Assembly (NCBI GenBank): GCA_035455265.1
Contig: DATIFK010000052.1
Span: 1-33,595 of the forward strand
DNA from: MGOM01 sp035455265
GTDB taxonomy: Bacteria; Chloroflexota; Anaerolineae; Anaerolineales; E44-bin32
Direction of reading: 5' to 3'
Length of the DNA: 33,595 nt
Numbering within the stretch: the stretch's first letter is position 1; every line of letters begins with the position of its first letter. The notes beneath the pieces were generated by a model. The model worked only from the letters and a program-made list of their open reading frames with translations, had not been told where the DNA came from and ran no database searches. A program made the translations under genes and the position numbers. Below, piece after piece: positions 23,277-31,814 of the stretch.

Positions 23277-24505
23277 GTCGCCGCCTGGGAGAATGCCAAC
23301 CATCTCGATCGCATCCAGGGCAACAGAACGAGGAGGGCGATCGGGATGGGCAGGTAGGTCAGCGCGCTCTCCTGGATCCCCTCGACGGTGGCGAGGAAGA
23401 GCCACCACGTCCCGACAAGCAGGACCGACAGGACGACGGCTGCCCACGCCGTCGAACGCGGGCTATCGGCCGCCAACGCGAAGGCCATGAAGAGCGGGAG
23501 CATCAAGGGAACGAAATGGGTCGTAGCGGTCCGCGGTGCCACGAAGTGCGTGATCACCAGCGTCAGCGAGGTGGTCCAGAGCATCGACGGCAGGTCCTGG
23601 GTGCGCGAGCGAAACCACTCCCACAGGAGCCAAGCCATCAGCAGGGTGGAGATGGCAACCTCCGCGAAGGCCGGCAGCCCGCCGTAGTAGGACGTCAGTA
23701 TCCACGTCACCGACCACAGCTCGGTGTAGGTCGTGTAGGCGGACACCTGGCGAAGGAAGTCCACCGGCCAACTGGGAAGCCAGATCATGGGAACCGCGAT
23801 CAACACCGCGAGGGCGGCGGCGAATCCATTAAGCATCCCCCAGCGACGGCGTGCCACGGACCAGAACAAGAGCCATGGAATGACGAGCAGGACGATCTGC
23901 GGCTTGATGGTCGCCAGGGCAAGCAGGATCCCCGCCAGGGCATCCCGCCGCCGTTGGAGCGCGTACAGGCTGCCGAGAACAAGCGCCGCCACGACGACAG
24001 ACAGCTGGCCCAGTAGAACCGCCCGCGCGTTGGGATAGACCAGGACCGCCCAGGCGAGCACCCAGGGCCACAAGCGGGCCGGGGCGGCCCATCGCGACAA
24101 CCTCCGTGCCAGAACGGCGGCGACGACCAACAAATGGATCAGGGCCGTCATGCCCACGGCCTGGACGACGGAGAAATCCCGCGTGAAACAGAGAAGGCCC
24201 GTGAACGCGACGACGTAGATGGGATAGGCGAAGGCTACCTGATCCTCGCCCGGGAGCGCCAAGCGTCCATAGACGCCGCGTTGGATCGCTTCGGTCGTCG
24301 AGGCGGCGTAGGGGTTATCGCCGCGCAGGATCCAGGCGCAGCCGCCGGCCCAGCGCGGATACAGGTCGTTGCCGCCCGGATGGTCTTGAGTAAACACAAC
24401 GCGCGTGACGGCCGCCTGAACGACGAACACGACCACGTAGGCGGCGACGCTCACCCATCTATGGGTCCGTCGTCCGGCCGGCGCCAGGGAAGCTCTCCCT
24501 TCCAC
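23273..24505 (-). CDS. GT87-like (DUF2029) membrane mannosyltransferase-family protein
   Basis: 410 residues with about ten helices. After the first helix, GGNDLYPRWAGG near 44-55 and ILRGDNPYAAST near 59-70 match the Asp and G-x-NPY pattern of the GT87/PimE-like polyprenol-phosphate-mannose alpha-1,2-mannosyltransferases. ATIKPQ near 206 and LPSWPVDFLRQV are also typical. It starts with GTG behind GAGGAG (13 bases away). It is a paralogue of the next upstream gene (24548). Mannose as donor sugar is family-based, not proven here. Confidence 0.75.
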   Translation of the reverse strand: MEGRASLAPAGRRTHRWVSVAAYVVVFVVQAAVTRVVFTQDHPGGNDLYPRWAGGCAWILRGDNPYAASTTEAIQRGVYGRLALPGEDQVAFAYPIYVVAFTGLLCFTRDFSVVQAVGMTALIHLLVVAAVLARRLSRWAAPARLWPWVLAWAVLVYPNARAVLLGQLSVVVAALVLGSLYALQRRRDALAGILLALATIKPQIVLLVIPWLLFWSVARRRWGMLNGFAAALAVLIAVPMIWLPSWPVDFLRQVSAYTTYTELWSVTWILTSYYGGLPAFAEVAISTLLMAWLLWEWFRSRTQDLPSMLWTTSLTLVITHFVAPRTATTHFVPLMLPLFMAFALAADSPRSTAWAAVVLSVLLVGTWWLFLATVEGIQESALTYLPIPIALLVLLPWMRSRWLAFSQAAT

Positions 24506-24547
24506 GGTGTTAGGCGGTCTCCTCGCTGGAGGAGGGTCGATGCCGCA

Positions 24548-25789
24548 TCACGGTCGTGCCGCCGGGGATGTCTCGAGAACCATAGGCGGCCGCGTTGCCC
24601 ACCATCGGACCCACCACAGCGCAGCGGCAACGAGGATCGGCGGCAGGACGATGGCCATGGAAGGCACTTCCGCCGGATCCAACCCTCGCACCGCACCAGC
24701 CCAGGTCGCAACGCCCAGGGCTACGAGGACGAGCGCCAGCGCGCCCTGCCGTCCCGGGCCCAGGCGTTCGTGCCAAACACTCGCGGCCAGCAGGATGGGC
24801 GGGATGAGCAGGACCTGATTGGCGAGGACGGAAAAGGGCGCCAGTCCCGCCGTTACGGTCAGGGTCAGCATGGCCGCCCAGACGATCGATCGTTCGTTGC
24901 CGGCAAGCGACAACTTCCATTCCCACAGCAGATAGCCGAGCAGCGCGGCCGTCACAACCCACGTGAGGGCCGTGTAGGGATGGGAAGAGGTGGCGACGAG
25001 CCGGCTCACCGCGGATCGGATCGTCTCCAAGTCGACGTAGTCGAGGACTTGCCGGGCGATGTCGAGAGGCCAGGTGGGCAACAGCGCGGTCGAAAGCCCC
25101 AAGAGGATGGCCAGACCTGTGGTCAACCATCCGAGCAGGGTCCACCTGCGCTGCCGAAATCCCCAGACGTACAGGTACGCGAGGTAGAGGATGGCCAGAT
25201 GCGGCTTCACGATCGTCGTGGCCGCCAAGAGGCCGGCCGCCGACTCGCGGCGCCGAAGGGCCGCCACCAGGCTAAGGACGATGGCGAGCACGACGAGGAC
25301 GGCGACGTCCCCGTTGAGGACCGCCAGGAACCCGGGAAGAGAGAACAGCCCCATCGCGACAGAACCAAGTCGCAGCCACCCGGTCATCGGCCAGCGGAAC
25401 GCCCATCCCGCCGCCAAAGGAAGGGCGACGATGGCCAGCTGCAAGACCGTCATCCACATCGCCCTGGCAGTCTCCAGAGGCAGGAGGGCAAAGGGGCCGA
25501 GGTCGAGAGCGAGCGCCGGAGGATAGAGGAAATGCTGAGGATCTTCGCCGCGTGCCGGGTTGGCGGGCCGTCCGTAGATACGGACTTGCGAGTCGGCGCT
25601 GACGGAGTCGTCATAGGGCGACATTCCCTGCGTCAGCCACGCGTGCAAACCGGTCCAGCGCGCGACGAAGGGCGTCTGCGCTGGCGCGCTGCGCACGAAG
25701 GCCAGGTTCCCGTAGGCCAGCAGCGCGGCGCCGGCCAGGATGACGACCGGGATCAGGCGGCGCAGCCAGAGTCGCACCGCCTCAAGCAT
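24548..25789 (-). CDS. GT87-like (DUF2029) membrane protein, paralogue lacking the first-loop Asp
   Basis: 413 residues, same architecture as the downstream paralogue: one helix, an outside loop, then about nine helices. TTIVKPHLAIL near 200 and LLPTWPLDIARQVLDYV near 245 align with ATIKPQ and LPSWPVDFLRQV of the neighbour. In the first loop it reads TPFVARW where the neighbour reads NDLYPRW, so the putative catalytic Asp is absent, while GMSPYDDS keeps the NPY-like turn. It may be an inactive or altered enzyme, or use a nearby acid. It precedes the paralogue by 42 bases. Confidence 0.72.
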   Translation of the reverse strand: MLEAVRLWLRRLIPVVILAGAALLAYGNLAFVRSAPAQTPFVARWTGLHAWLTQGMSPYDDSVSADSQVRIYGRPANPARGEDPQHFLYPPALALDLGPFALLPLETARAMWMTVLQLAIVALPLAAGWAFRWPMTGWLRLGSVAMGLFSLPGFLAVLNGDVAVLVVLAIVLSLVAALRRRESAAGLLAATTIVKPHLAILYLAYLYVWGFRQRRWTLLGWLTTGLAILLGLSTALLPTWPLDIARQVLDYVDLETIRSAVSRLVATSSHPYTALTWVVTAALLGYLLWEWKLSLAGNERSIVWAAMLTLTVTAGLAPFSVLANQVLLIPPILLAASVWHERLGPGRQGALALVLVALGVATWAGAVRGLDPAEVPSMAIVLPPILVAAALWWVRWWATRPPMVLETSPAARP

Positions 25790-25828
25790 GCCTGGACTCC
25801 GGCGCCGCCCGGGCCGCGAAGCCGCCGT

Positions 25829-27313
25829 TCATCCCGCGCCCTTCAAGAGGCGGGGCCTGCGGAGAAGGACGGCCTGGTCATCGCGGTAGGTCTCGATCCA
25901 TCCGCTCAACGTCAACGTCTGGACCAGCGGCGCTACGGGCTCGACGAGGACATTGTCGATGTTGTATTTGTCCAGCACGGCCTCCCACCCCGGGCGAGCC
26001 GCCCACGCCTCCTGGTATTCGTCCAGCACCTGCGCCGAGAAGACATCGGTGCGCCCGTCTACGAAACTCGGATAGTCGGGGTACAACCTCCACAAGACGT
26101 ACCCACCCCAGTTGTAGGAGTGAAACAGGTTCCCTGGCGGATGCTCCAGGGCCAACTGCTCGAAGGCCTGGCGAGGGATCTGGCGATCGATGTGGCGCCC
26201 GATGGTTTCTGAGTCGAGCTCCAGAGACGACCAGGCCCCCACGCCCACGGTGAGCAAGATTGCCAGCAGAAGATTCACCGGCCTGGTGACTGCCTCCGGG
26301 AGAGGACGACTCTTCGGCAACATCCACGGCCAACGGTCCACGGCCGAGGCGAGATGCCGGGCGAGCGTCGGGGCGGCCACCAAAGCGAACGATGCAATGT
26401 TGCGTGCCGCCAGAAGGGCCATGGCTGTGAAGGCGGCGGTCCGAATGGCCTCGACCGCGGTCATCGGCCTGCGGCTGGCGGCAACCGATACCAATAGACC
26501 CACCAGCATCACCAGGAACGGCTGGACCGCGGCAGAGTGAAAATCGGGCGACTGCCATTCTTGGATCGACGCCTGGAGGACACCGATGGAAACCGTCTTC
26601 CATGGATAGGCCAACATGCTCAGACCAAAGGGGTTGAGACCGACGGCCAACGCCGAAGCAGCTGCGAGGCCGGCGAGCCACAGCAGCCGGCGGCGTCGGG
26701 CCAGCCAGGAGTCGCGAAGGGGGATGCCCCGGGCAGGGTCGCCGACCAGCGTCTCGAATCCCTCCCCGAGGAATGCCGCCCCGACCAGGATAAGCCCGAT
26801 GGCGAATCCACCGTGGACATTCGCCCACAGGGCCAGCATGGCCGGCAGCACCCAGGCGAACGCCGGCCGCGGCGGCACGGCGCGATCGATCAGGTAGAGC
26901 GTGGCTCCGGTCAGCGCGAACGAAAGGATCTGGGGCCGGGCCGACCAGTAGATCGCCGAGGTCGCCGCCGCCAGCAGCAGGACCACCGCCCTCAGCAGCA
27001 ACGGGCCCTCCAGAAGGGGCCAGACGAATGCGAGTCCGACGATGACGAAAGCGGTCGTGAAGATGCTTAGAGCGGAGAGGCCGGCCAGCCGCTGGATCGA
27101 TGCCATGACGATCTCCGCCAGCCAGCCGGGGTAGGCCCACGCGGCACCCGTCATCGTGAGCGAGAACACATCCTCGCGCAGGATCTGGCGGTGATCCAAG
27201 ATCCATTCGCCGGCGCGCAAGTGCCACCAGGTGTCGGTGTCGATCGATGGACGGATGGCCATCGCCACGATCGCCAGGAACGTGAGATAGGGGACGAGGC
27301 GGCGAAAGGTCAT
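25829..27313 (-). CDS. Polytopic membrane protein, GT-C-like (DTDTWWHL family)
   Basis: 494 residues, about eleven helices. The first outside loop reads SIDTDTWWHLRAGEWI near 23-38, then SARPQI near 123, ALWANVHGGFAIG near 160 and a soluble tail with YNWGGYVLWRLYPD and VDGRTDVF near 415-435. These motifs occur together in conserved but uncharacterised membrane proteins of Chloroflexota, Planctomycetes and Bacteroidetes, often beside glycosyltransferases. The topology and acidic first loop suggest a GT-C fold; the reaction is unknown. It starts three bases after the previous stop (TAA ACC ATG). Confidence 0.7.
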   Translation of the reverse strand: MTFRRLVPYLTFLAIVAMAIRPSIDTDTWWHLRAGEWILDHRQILREDVFSLTMTGAAWAYPGWLAEIVMASIQRLAGLSALSIFTTAFVIVGLAFVWPLLEGPLLLRAVVLLLAAATSAIYWSARPQILSFALTGATLYLIDRAVPPRPAFAWVLPAMLALWANVHGGFAIGLILVGAAFLGEGFETLVGDPARGIPLRDSWLARRRRLLWLAGLAAASALAVGLNPFGLSMLAYPWKTVSIGVLQASIQEWQSPDFHSAAVQPFLVMLVGLLVSVAASRRPMTAVEAIRTAAFTAMALLAARNIASFALVAAPTLARHLASAVDRWPWMLPKSRPLPEAVTRPVNLLLAILLTVGVGAWSSLELDSETIGRHIDRQIPRQAFEQLALEHPPGNLFHSYNWGGYVLWRLYPDYPSFVDGRTDVFSAQVLDEYQEAWAARPGWEAVLDKYNIDNVLVEPVAPLVQTLTLSGWIETYRDDQAVLLRRPRLLKGAG

Positions 27314-27316
27314 GGT

Positions 27317-28939
27317 TTACGGCAGTCCGACAGGGATCTCCGATGGGGCCAACGCACGACTGAGGCGATAGAAGATATGGTAACCGCCGATCTCAGCCTC
27401 TTCGAAGAGCACATCGTGGGCCCGCAGGCCCTGTCGCAACGCCTCATCCAGGAGCGGGTGGCGGGAGGTGATGTAGGCCACGCGTGGGCTGGCGTCCACC
27501 AACTCGTCATACGGCGCATAGCGGTCATCGCGTGGAGTGTAGCGGAGATCGGCATGGTACGGCAGGCGCGGGACGAAGATCAACGTCTCGTCGCTCAGGA
27601 ACGCCAGCGGGTAGGCGACCCAGTAGGTCGTATACCCGCGCGTTTCGCCTGAGGTACGAAGGAACTCGATCAGTCGGCGGTCCGAGGCGTCGTCGCGGAT
27701 CGTGAACGTGTCAAACTGAGTCGTGAGGCCCGGCGGTTGCGTGAAAGCCGTTTCCAGGTTCCCCCACAGCGCAAAGACCAGCGGCACGGCCAGGGCCAGC
27801 GCCGCCCATCTCGCGCCGACGTTTATCCATATGCTGTTGACCATCGCCGCCCCGGCGATGGCCAGTACGACCGAGAGAGGAAGGAAGTAGCGTCCGGACG
27901 GATCGGCCCCAAAAGGCGTCAACAGGAAGCCCGTCAGAAGCGTCAGCCCCACCCCCGCCAACAACTCGCCCAAAGGCTCCGCCGCCATCGAGGGCTGCCG
28001 TCGACGGAACCACAGGTACAGGGCGACGACCCAGAAGACCAGCGCCAACGGGAGCAGGGGCCAGGCCAGTGGCGTGATCGCCCAAGGCGGCCGGGCGCCC
28101 AGGATCACCGAGGGCCCGAAGAAGACGAAGTTCCGCAGATGGACCCCTACCGCCTCACCGAATTGGGCCGAGGAAGCTCCGGCGATGGCACTCCCGAGAA
28201 GTTCTCGCATCAAGGTGCTGGGACCATGGGTGCCTGCCCAGGCCACCATCGGCGCGGCTCCCAAGACGAAGCCAGCCGCGAGCGTACCGCCGCGAGCGAT
28301 CCAGACGCGGGTCGAGGCGTCCTTCCAGCGCGTCGCAAGGTAGAGGACCGCCGGCGCCGTGTACACCAGCGTCAGCCCGAAGGTCCAGAACGCGAATCCG
28401 GCGAGAAATCCCCATGCACCGCACCACCACAGCCGCAGGCGGCCCTGGGCGAGGGTCAGGGTCAGCAGGAGAATCAGGTTTCCCAGCAGAAGAGCCTCGC
28501 CGTATCCACCGATCGAGACCGTCGTGTACAGCGTCGTGTTCACCACAGGGACGGCCATCAAGAGGCCAGCGGCCGCTTGCCCCCAGGATCCGAGGCCGGC
28601 GCGGCCGGCCAGGACAACCGTTGTGCCGACCGTCGCGGCATACAGCAAGACCTGAACGGCACGGATGACGTCGACCTGGGGTCCGAAGACGGCGAACCCC
28701 GCGGCTGCGAGGAACGCGTCCGTCGTGCCGAGATACGCCTGGCCGTAGAAGAAGGTGGGCCATTCGCCGGAGAGGATGTGGCGGGCCATGAGCCCGACAA
28801 TGGCCTCGTCGGCGTTGAAAGGAAAGGCATGGCGCGCCAACAGGAAGACCTTGAAGGCGATGGAAAGCAGGACGCACGCGGCAGCGATCCCGGCAGTTGG
28901 CGCCCTGGGGAGGCGCGACTTGGCCGCGTCCATCGCCAT
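27317..28939 (-). CDS. GT-C-type polytopic membrane glycosyltransferase (NADEA family)
   Basis: 540 residues with about ten to twelve helices and a ~130-residue C-terminal outside region. The loop after helix 1 reads FPFNADEAIVGLMARHI near 39-55, with Asp-Glu in the GT-C catalytic position, then FYGQAYLGTTDAFL near 64-77, characteristic of PMT_2/ArnT-like proteins in Gram-positive and Chloroflexota genomes. First gene of the seven-gene minus-strand run. Alternative ATG at 28933. Its start lies 15 bases from the start of a divergent glycosyltransferase gene. Confidence 0.75.
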   Translation of the reverse strand: MAMDAAKSRLPRAPTAGIAAACVLLSIAFKVFLLARHAFPFNADEAIVGLMARHILSGEWPTFFYGQAYLGTTDAFLAAAGFAVFGPQVDVIRAVQVLLYAATVGTTVVLAGRAGLGSWGQAAAGLLMAVPVVNTTLYTTVSIGGYGEALLLGNLILLLTLTLAQGRLRLWWCGAWGFLAGFAFWTFGLTLVYTAPAVLYLATRWKDASTRVWIARGGTLAAGFVLGAAPMVAWAGTHGPSTLMRELLGSAIAGASSAQFGEAVGVHLRNFVFFGPSVILGARPPWAITPLAWPLLPLALVFWVVALYLWFRRRQPSMAAEPLGELLAGVGLTLLTGFLLTPFGADPSGRYFLPLSVVLAIAGAAMVNSIWINVGARWAALALAVPLVFALWGNLETAFTQPPGLTTQFDTFTIRDDASDRRLIEFLRTSGETRGYTTYWVAYPLAFLSDETLIFVPRLPYHADLRYTPRDDRYAPYDELVDASPRVAYITSRHPLLDEALRQGLRAHDVLFEEAEIGGYHIFYRLSRALAPSEIPVGLP

Positions 28940-28948
28940 CGCTATAAT
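28920..28948 (+). promoter_or_regulatory. Leaderless promoter of the plus-strand GT-C pair
   Basis: TTGGCC (28920-28925), 17-base spacer, consensus TATAAT (28943-28948). The GTG start at 28955 lies exactly 7 bases after the -10, where transcription should begin, so the mRNA is probably leaderless. The site also overlaps the first codons of the divergent gene. Confidence 0.7.
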
Positions 28949-28954
28949 CCGCCC

Positions 28955-30469
28955 GTGCGCTGGCGCCGCTGGCTCGCCCCGGAAGTCCTGATCCCGCTCT
29001 TGGCCGTGGCGGCGCGTCTCGTCCCCGGCCCGCGCCTCATCGACGACGCGTTCATCACCTTCCGGTACGCCCGCAACCTGCTGTCAGGAAATGGGTTGGT
29101 GTACAACCCGGGCGAGCCCGTCTTCGGGATCACCACTCCGTTGTTCGTCGGCGTCATCGCGCTGTTGGCGGCGATGACCGGGGGTGCCCACGCCCCCTTC
29201 GCGACGCTGGCGGTGGGCGTCAGCGCTCTGGCCGACGCTGGGACCTGCTGGTTGTTGATCGCGATCGGCGAACAGCTTGGGCATCGTCGGGCGGGCCTCA
29301 TGGCCGGCCTCCTTTGGGCGCTGTCGCCGATGTCCGTCACCTTCGCCATCGGCGGGATGGAAACGAGCGTCTTCATCCTGCTCCTGGCGGCGACATTGTA
29401 CTTCCATTTGAATCGCCAACCGGCGCGCGCCGCGCTGGCAGCGAGTCTGGCGATCCTCGCTCGCCCCGATGGCGCGCTGATGGCCGGGCTGCTGGGACTC
29501 GAGCGACTCCGATCCTGGGTCCGCAAGGACCCTGCCTCGCCCTCCCCGTCCGTACGTGAGGGCGCGGCTTTTATCGTCCCGCTTGCTCTGTGGGCTGTCT
29601 TCTCTGCCGCGTCGTATGGTTCTCCCATCCCCCACTCGATTCTGGCGAAGGCGACGGCCTACCACCTGCCTCCCGAGGCCGGGCTGGTCCGACTGATGCA
29701 GCATTTCAGCACCCCCTTCATGGAAGACGAACTGGCCGGCACGGTGTGGATTCCCATAGGACTCATCCTCTACCCTGCCCTCTTCATCCTGGGCACGCTT
29801 GCTGCGTGGCGCCATCGGCCTGGGTCGTGGCCGATGGCGGCCTACCCATGGTTGTACTTCGCCGCCTTCGCCATTGCCAACCCTCTGATCTTCCGCTGGT
29901 ACCTCGTGCCGCCTCTTCCCTTCTATCTCCTTGGCATCTTCCTCGGCGTGGATCGGATCGCAAGTGACCTACGGCGCCCGACGGTGACCCGCGCCGTGGG
30001 GGCCGTGGCTCTGGCGTTCACCCTCGGCGCCTGGACGCCGCGCCCCGATCACGGCCCGGCGCGCCCGGCGCCGAAGATGGCCTTCATCCGTCTCGAGCTT
30101 CTCTATGACCAGGTCGGCCATTGGCTCGAGCCCAGGCTCCATCCGGGCGAGATTGTGGCCTCCGGCGACATCGGAGTCCTCGGTTTCGTCACCGACGCAC
30201 CCATTCTTGATCTGGTCGGGTTGGTCAGCCCGGCCTCGTCGGCGTACTACCCCCTGCCCGACTCGGCCTACATCATCAACTTCGCCATCTCACCCGATCT
30301 GGTCGCGGATCTTCGCCCGACCTACGTTGTCTTCCTCGACTCCTACGGAGAGCGCACATTGCTGGAAGACGCGCGCTTCCTGTCCGAGTATGAGCTCGTC
30401 CAGTCGTTCCCGACCGATCTCTACAGCAGTCGGGCGATGCGCGTGTATCTGCGGCGAGGCGGGTCATGA
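28955..30469 (+). CDS. GT-C-type polytopic membrane glycosyltransferase (DDAF, AftB-like pattern)
   Basis: 504 residues starting at GTG 28955. The same open frame runs far upstream but that part is antisense to the divergent gene. RLIDDAFITFRYARNLLSG near 23-41, YNPGEPVFGITTPLF near 46-60, about ten helices, and a C-terminal ASGDIGVLGFVTDAPILD followed by VGL. The DDA...RYARNL...TPL pattern recalls arabinofuranosyltransferase AftB-like GT-C proteins. It matches the gene at 18740 in both the N-terminal and C-terminal motifs, so the two are paralogues lying near opposite ends of the array. Probably leaderless. Stop overlaps the next start (ATGA). Confidence 0.78.
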   Translation: MRWRRWLAPEVLIPLLAVAARLVPGPRLIDDAFITFRYARNLLSGNGLVYNPGEPVFGITTPLFVGVIALLAAMTGGAHAPFATLAVGVSALADAGTCWLLIAIGEQLGHRRAGLMAGLLWALSPMSVTFAIGGMETSVFILLLAATLYFHLNRQPARAALAASLAILARPDGALMAGLLGLERLRSWVRKDPASPSPSVREGAAFIVPLALWAVFSAASYGSPIPHSILAKATAYHLPPEAGLVRLMQHFSTPFMEDELAGTVWIPIGLILYPALFILGTLAAWRHRPGSWPMAAYPWLYFAAFAIANPLIFRWYLVPPLPFYLLGIFLGVDRIASDLRRPTVTRAVGAVALAFTLGAWTPRPDHGPARPAPKMAFIRLELLYDQVGHWLEPRLHPGEIVASGDIGVLGFVTDAPILDLVGLVSPASSAYYPLPDSAYIINFAISPDLVADLRPTYVVFLDSYGERTLLEDARFLSEYELVQSFPTDLYSSRAMRVYLRRGGS

Positions 30470-31773
30470 GGAGGATCTTGGAGTCGACGGCGGTCGAGGC
30501 CGCCCTGCTGGTGGCCCTGTCGATCTTCGTCCTTTCGGGAATCGAACGCGTGCCGTTTCATCCCGATGAGGCCTCCCTGCTGTACCAAAGCCGCGATCTC
30601 GAGCAACTGCTGACCGATCCGCTCGACATGGCGTGGGAGCCGTCCGCCGCGCCGTCGCCGGAGATGACCTATCGGCTGCTCAACGCGCCCCTGCCGAAGT
30701 ACGTCTTGGGTTTGGGCCGGAGCGCAGCCGGCTTTGGCCCACAGGCTGTCGCCGTCGACTGGGATTGGTCGAAGACCTGGATCGAGAACGCCATGCTCGG
30801 CGCCTTACCCGGCCCGCGAGTTCTCGAGGCGGCCAGGACCGCCAGCGCCACCGCCCTGCTTGTCGGTGTGGCGGCGCTGTATTTGGCGACGCGACGGCTG
30901 GCCGGCCGTGGGGCAGCCATCGCCGCCGCGGTCTTCCTCGGCATCAACGCATTGGCGCTTCTGCACGGGCGACGTGCCATGGCCGAGGGAACGTTGATGA
31001 TGGGAGTGGGGATCGCCCTTCTCGGAATCCTCTCGGCCGACCGCAAGCCCTTCCTCGCCGGACTGGCGGTTGCGGTGGCCGTCGCCTCCAAGACCTCGAC
31101 CCTGCCGCTTCTACTCATCGGATGGCTGGCGGCGTTGTGGTGGCCGGGAGGCCGCAAGATCAACATCACCGCCGCCGCCCGAGTCACATTGCTCTACGCC
31201 TCAGGCTTCGTCGTCTTGACGCTGGCTCTCCACCCGGTGTTGTGGCGTCTTCCCATCCTGGCGGCGCGGAAGATGGTCGAGGAGCGAAACGAACTGCTGG
31301 CCCGCCAGGTCGCCGACATTCAGATGCTGGCCCCCGACCATGTCCTCTCGAGCGTGCCGCAGCGCAGCGTGGTCCTCGTCGCCAACCTGTACCTGGCGCC
31401 GCTGCAGTACGCCGAGGTCGGCAACTATCTCGAGGAGTTGGGCTCGTCGATCGAGCAGTACCAAGCCGCTTTCGGACGCGATCTGCTGCGCAGCTCGGCC
31501 GGAGGCGGGTTCCTTCTGGGTCTGACTCTCCTGGGCCTTGCGTGGGGTTGGCGTCGGGCAAGACGAACGGATGGCGATCGCGGGCGAGCCTTCGTGGTTC
31601 TGCTGCTCGCGACCATCGCTCAGGCGTCAGCCCTGGTCATCGCCATTCCGCTTCCCGTGCAGCGGTACATGCTTCCCCTATTGCCCTTGGTTTGCCTGTG
31701 GCAGGGCGTCGGCGTAGCCGGCGGCATCGCCGGCCCTACAACGAAACGCCGCCCTGGGGTCAGGGCGGCGTAG
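30466..31773 (+). CDS. GT-C-type polytopic membrane glycosyltransferase (HPDEA, PMT_2/ArnT-like)
   Basis: 435 residues; the ATG is coupled to the previous gene by ATGA overlap. Helix 1, then PFHPDEASLLYQSRDL near 29-44 with the Asp-Glu pair of GT39/ArnT enzymes, LNAPLPKYVLGLGR near 72-85 (the (P/L)-P-x-x-K-Y segment of this group) and GRRAMAEGTLMM near 167-178, equivalent to the R-x-x-x-x-D/E region. About nine helices; the large C-terminal soluble domain of ArnT is absent. The last codons form the terminator stem. Donor probably polyprenyl-phosphate sugar; acceptor unknown. Confidence 0.78.
   Translation: MRRILESTAVEAALLVALSIFVLSGIERVPFHPDEASLLYQSRDLEQLLTDPLDMAWEPSAAPSPEMTYRLLNAPLPKYVLGLGRSAAGFGPQAVAVDWDWSKTWIENAMLGALPGPRVLEAARTASATALLVGVAALYLATRRLAGRGAAIAAAVFLGINALALLHGRRAMAEGTLMMGVGIALLGILSADRKPFLAGLAVAVAVASKTSTLPLLLIGWLAALWWPGGRKINITAAARVTLLYASGFVVLTLALHPVLWRLPILAARKMVEERNELLARQVADIQMLAPDHVLSSVPQRSVVLVANLYLAPLQYAEVGNYLEELGSSIEQYQAAFGRDLLRSSAGGGFLLGLTLLGLAWGWRRARRTDGDRGRAFVVLLLATIAQASALVIAIPLPVQRYMLPLLPLVCLWQGVGVAGGIAGPTTKRRPGVRAA
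31747..31770. terminator. Convergent terminator hairpin embedded in the gene end
   Basis: CGCCGCCCT (31747-31755) pairs with AGGGCGGCG (31762-31770) around a 6-base loop, ending at the TAG of the glycosyltransferase. The 41-base gap to rpoD also has a small GAGCT/AGCTC palindrome (31790-31802). Either may serve rpoD on the other strand. Confidence 0.65.
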
Positions 31774-31814
31774 CCGATGCACGTCCCTTGAGCTTCGAGC
31801 TCGCGGGAGCGCGA

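Noticed and set aside
23304..23447. N-terminal extension of the gene 21804-23276 up to 23447
   Set aside because: It lies inside the preceding gene's coding end, translates to hydrophilic Arg/Pro-rich sequence, and a GTGA stop-start overlap gives a better start.
24134..26212. 692-residue plus-strand frame
   Set aside because: Antisense to three membrane-protein genes; hydrophilic low-complexity translation with no motif.
27737..28954. Upstream 406-residue extension of the plus-strand frame of the gene at 28955
   Set aside because: It is antisense to the GT-C gene 27317-28939 and low complexity. The GTG at 28955 with its promoter and conserved N-terminus is the real start.
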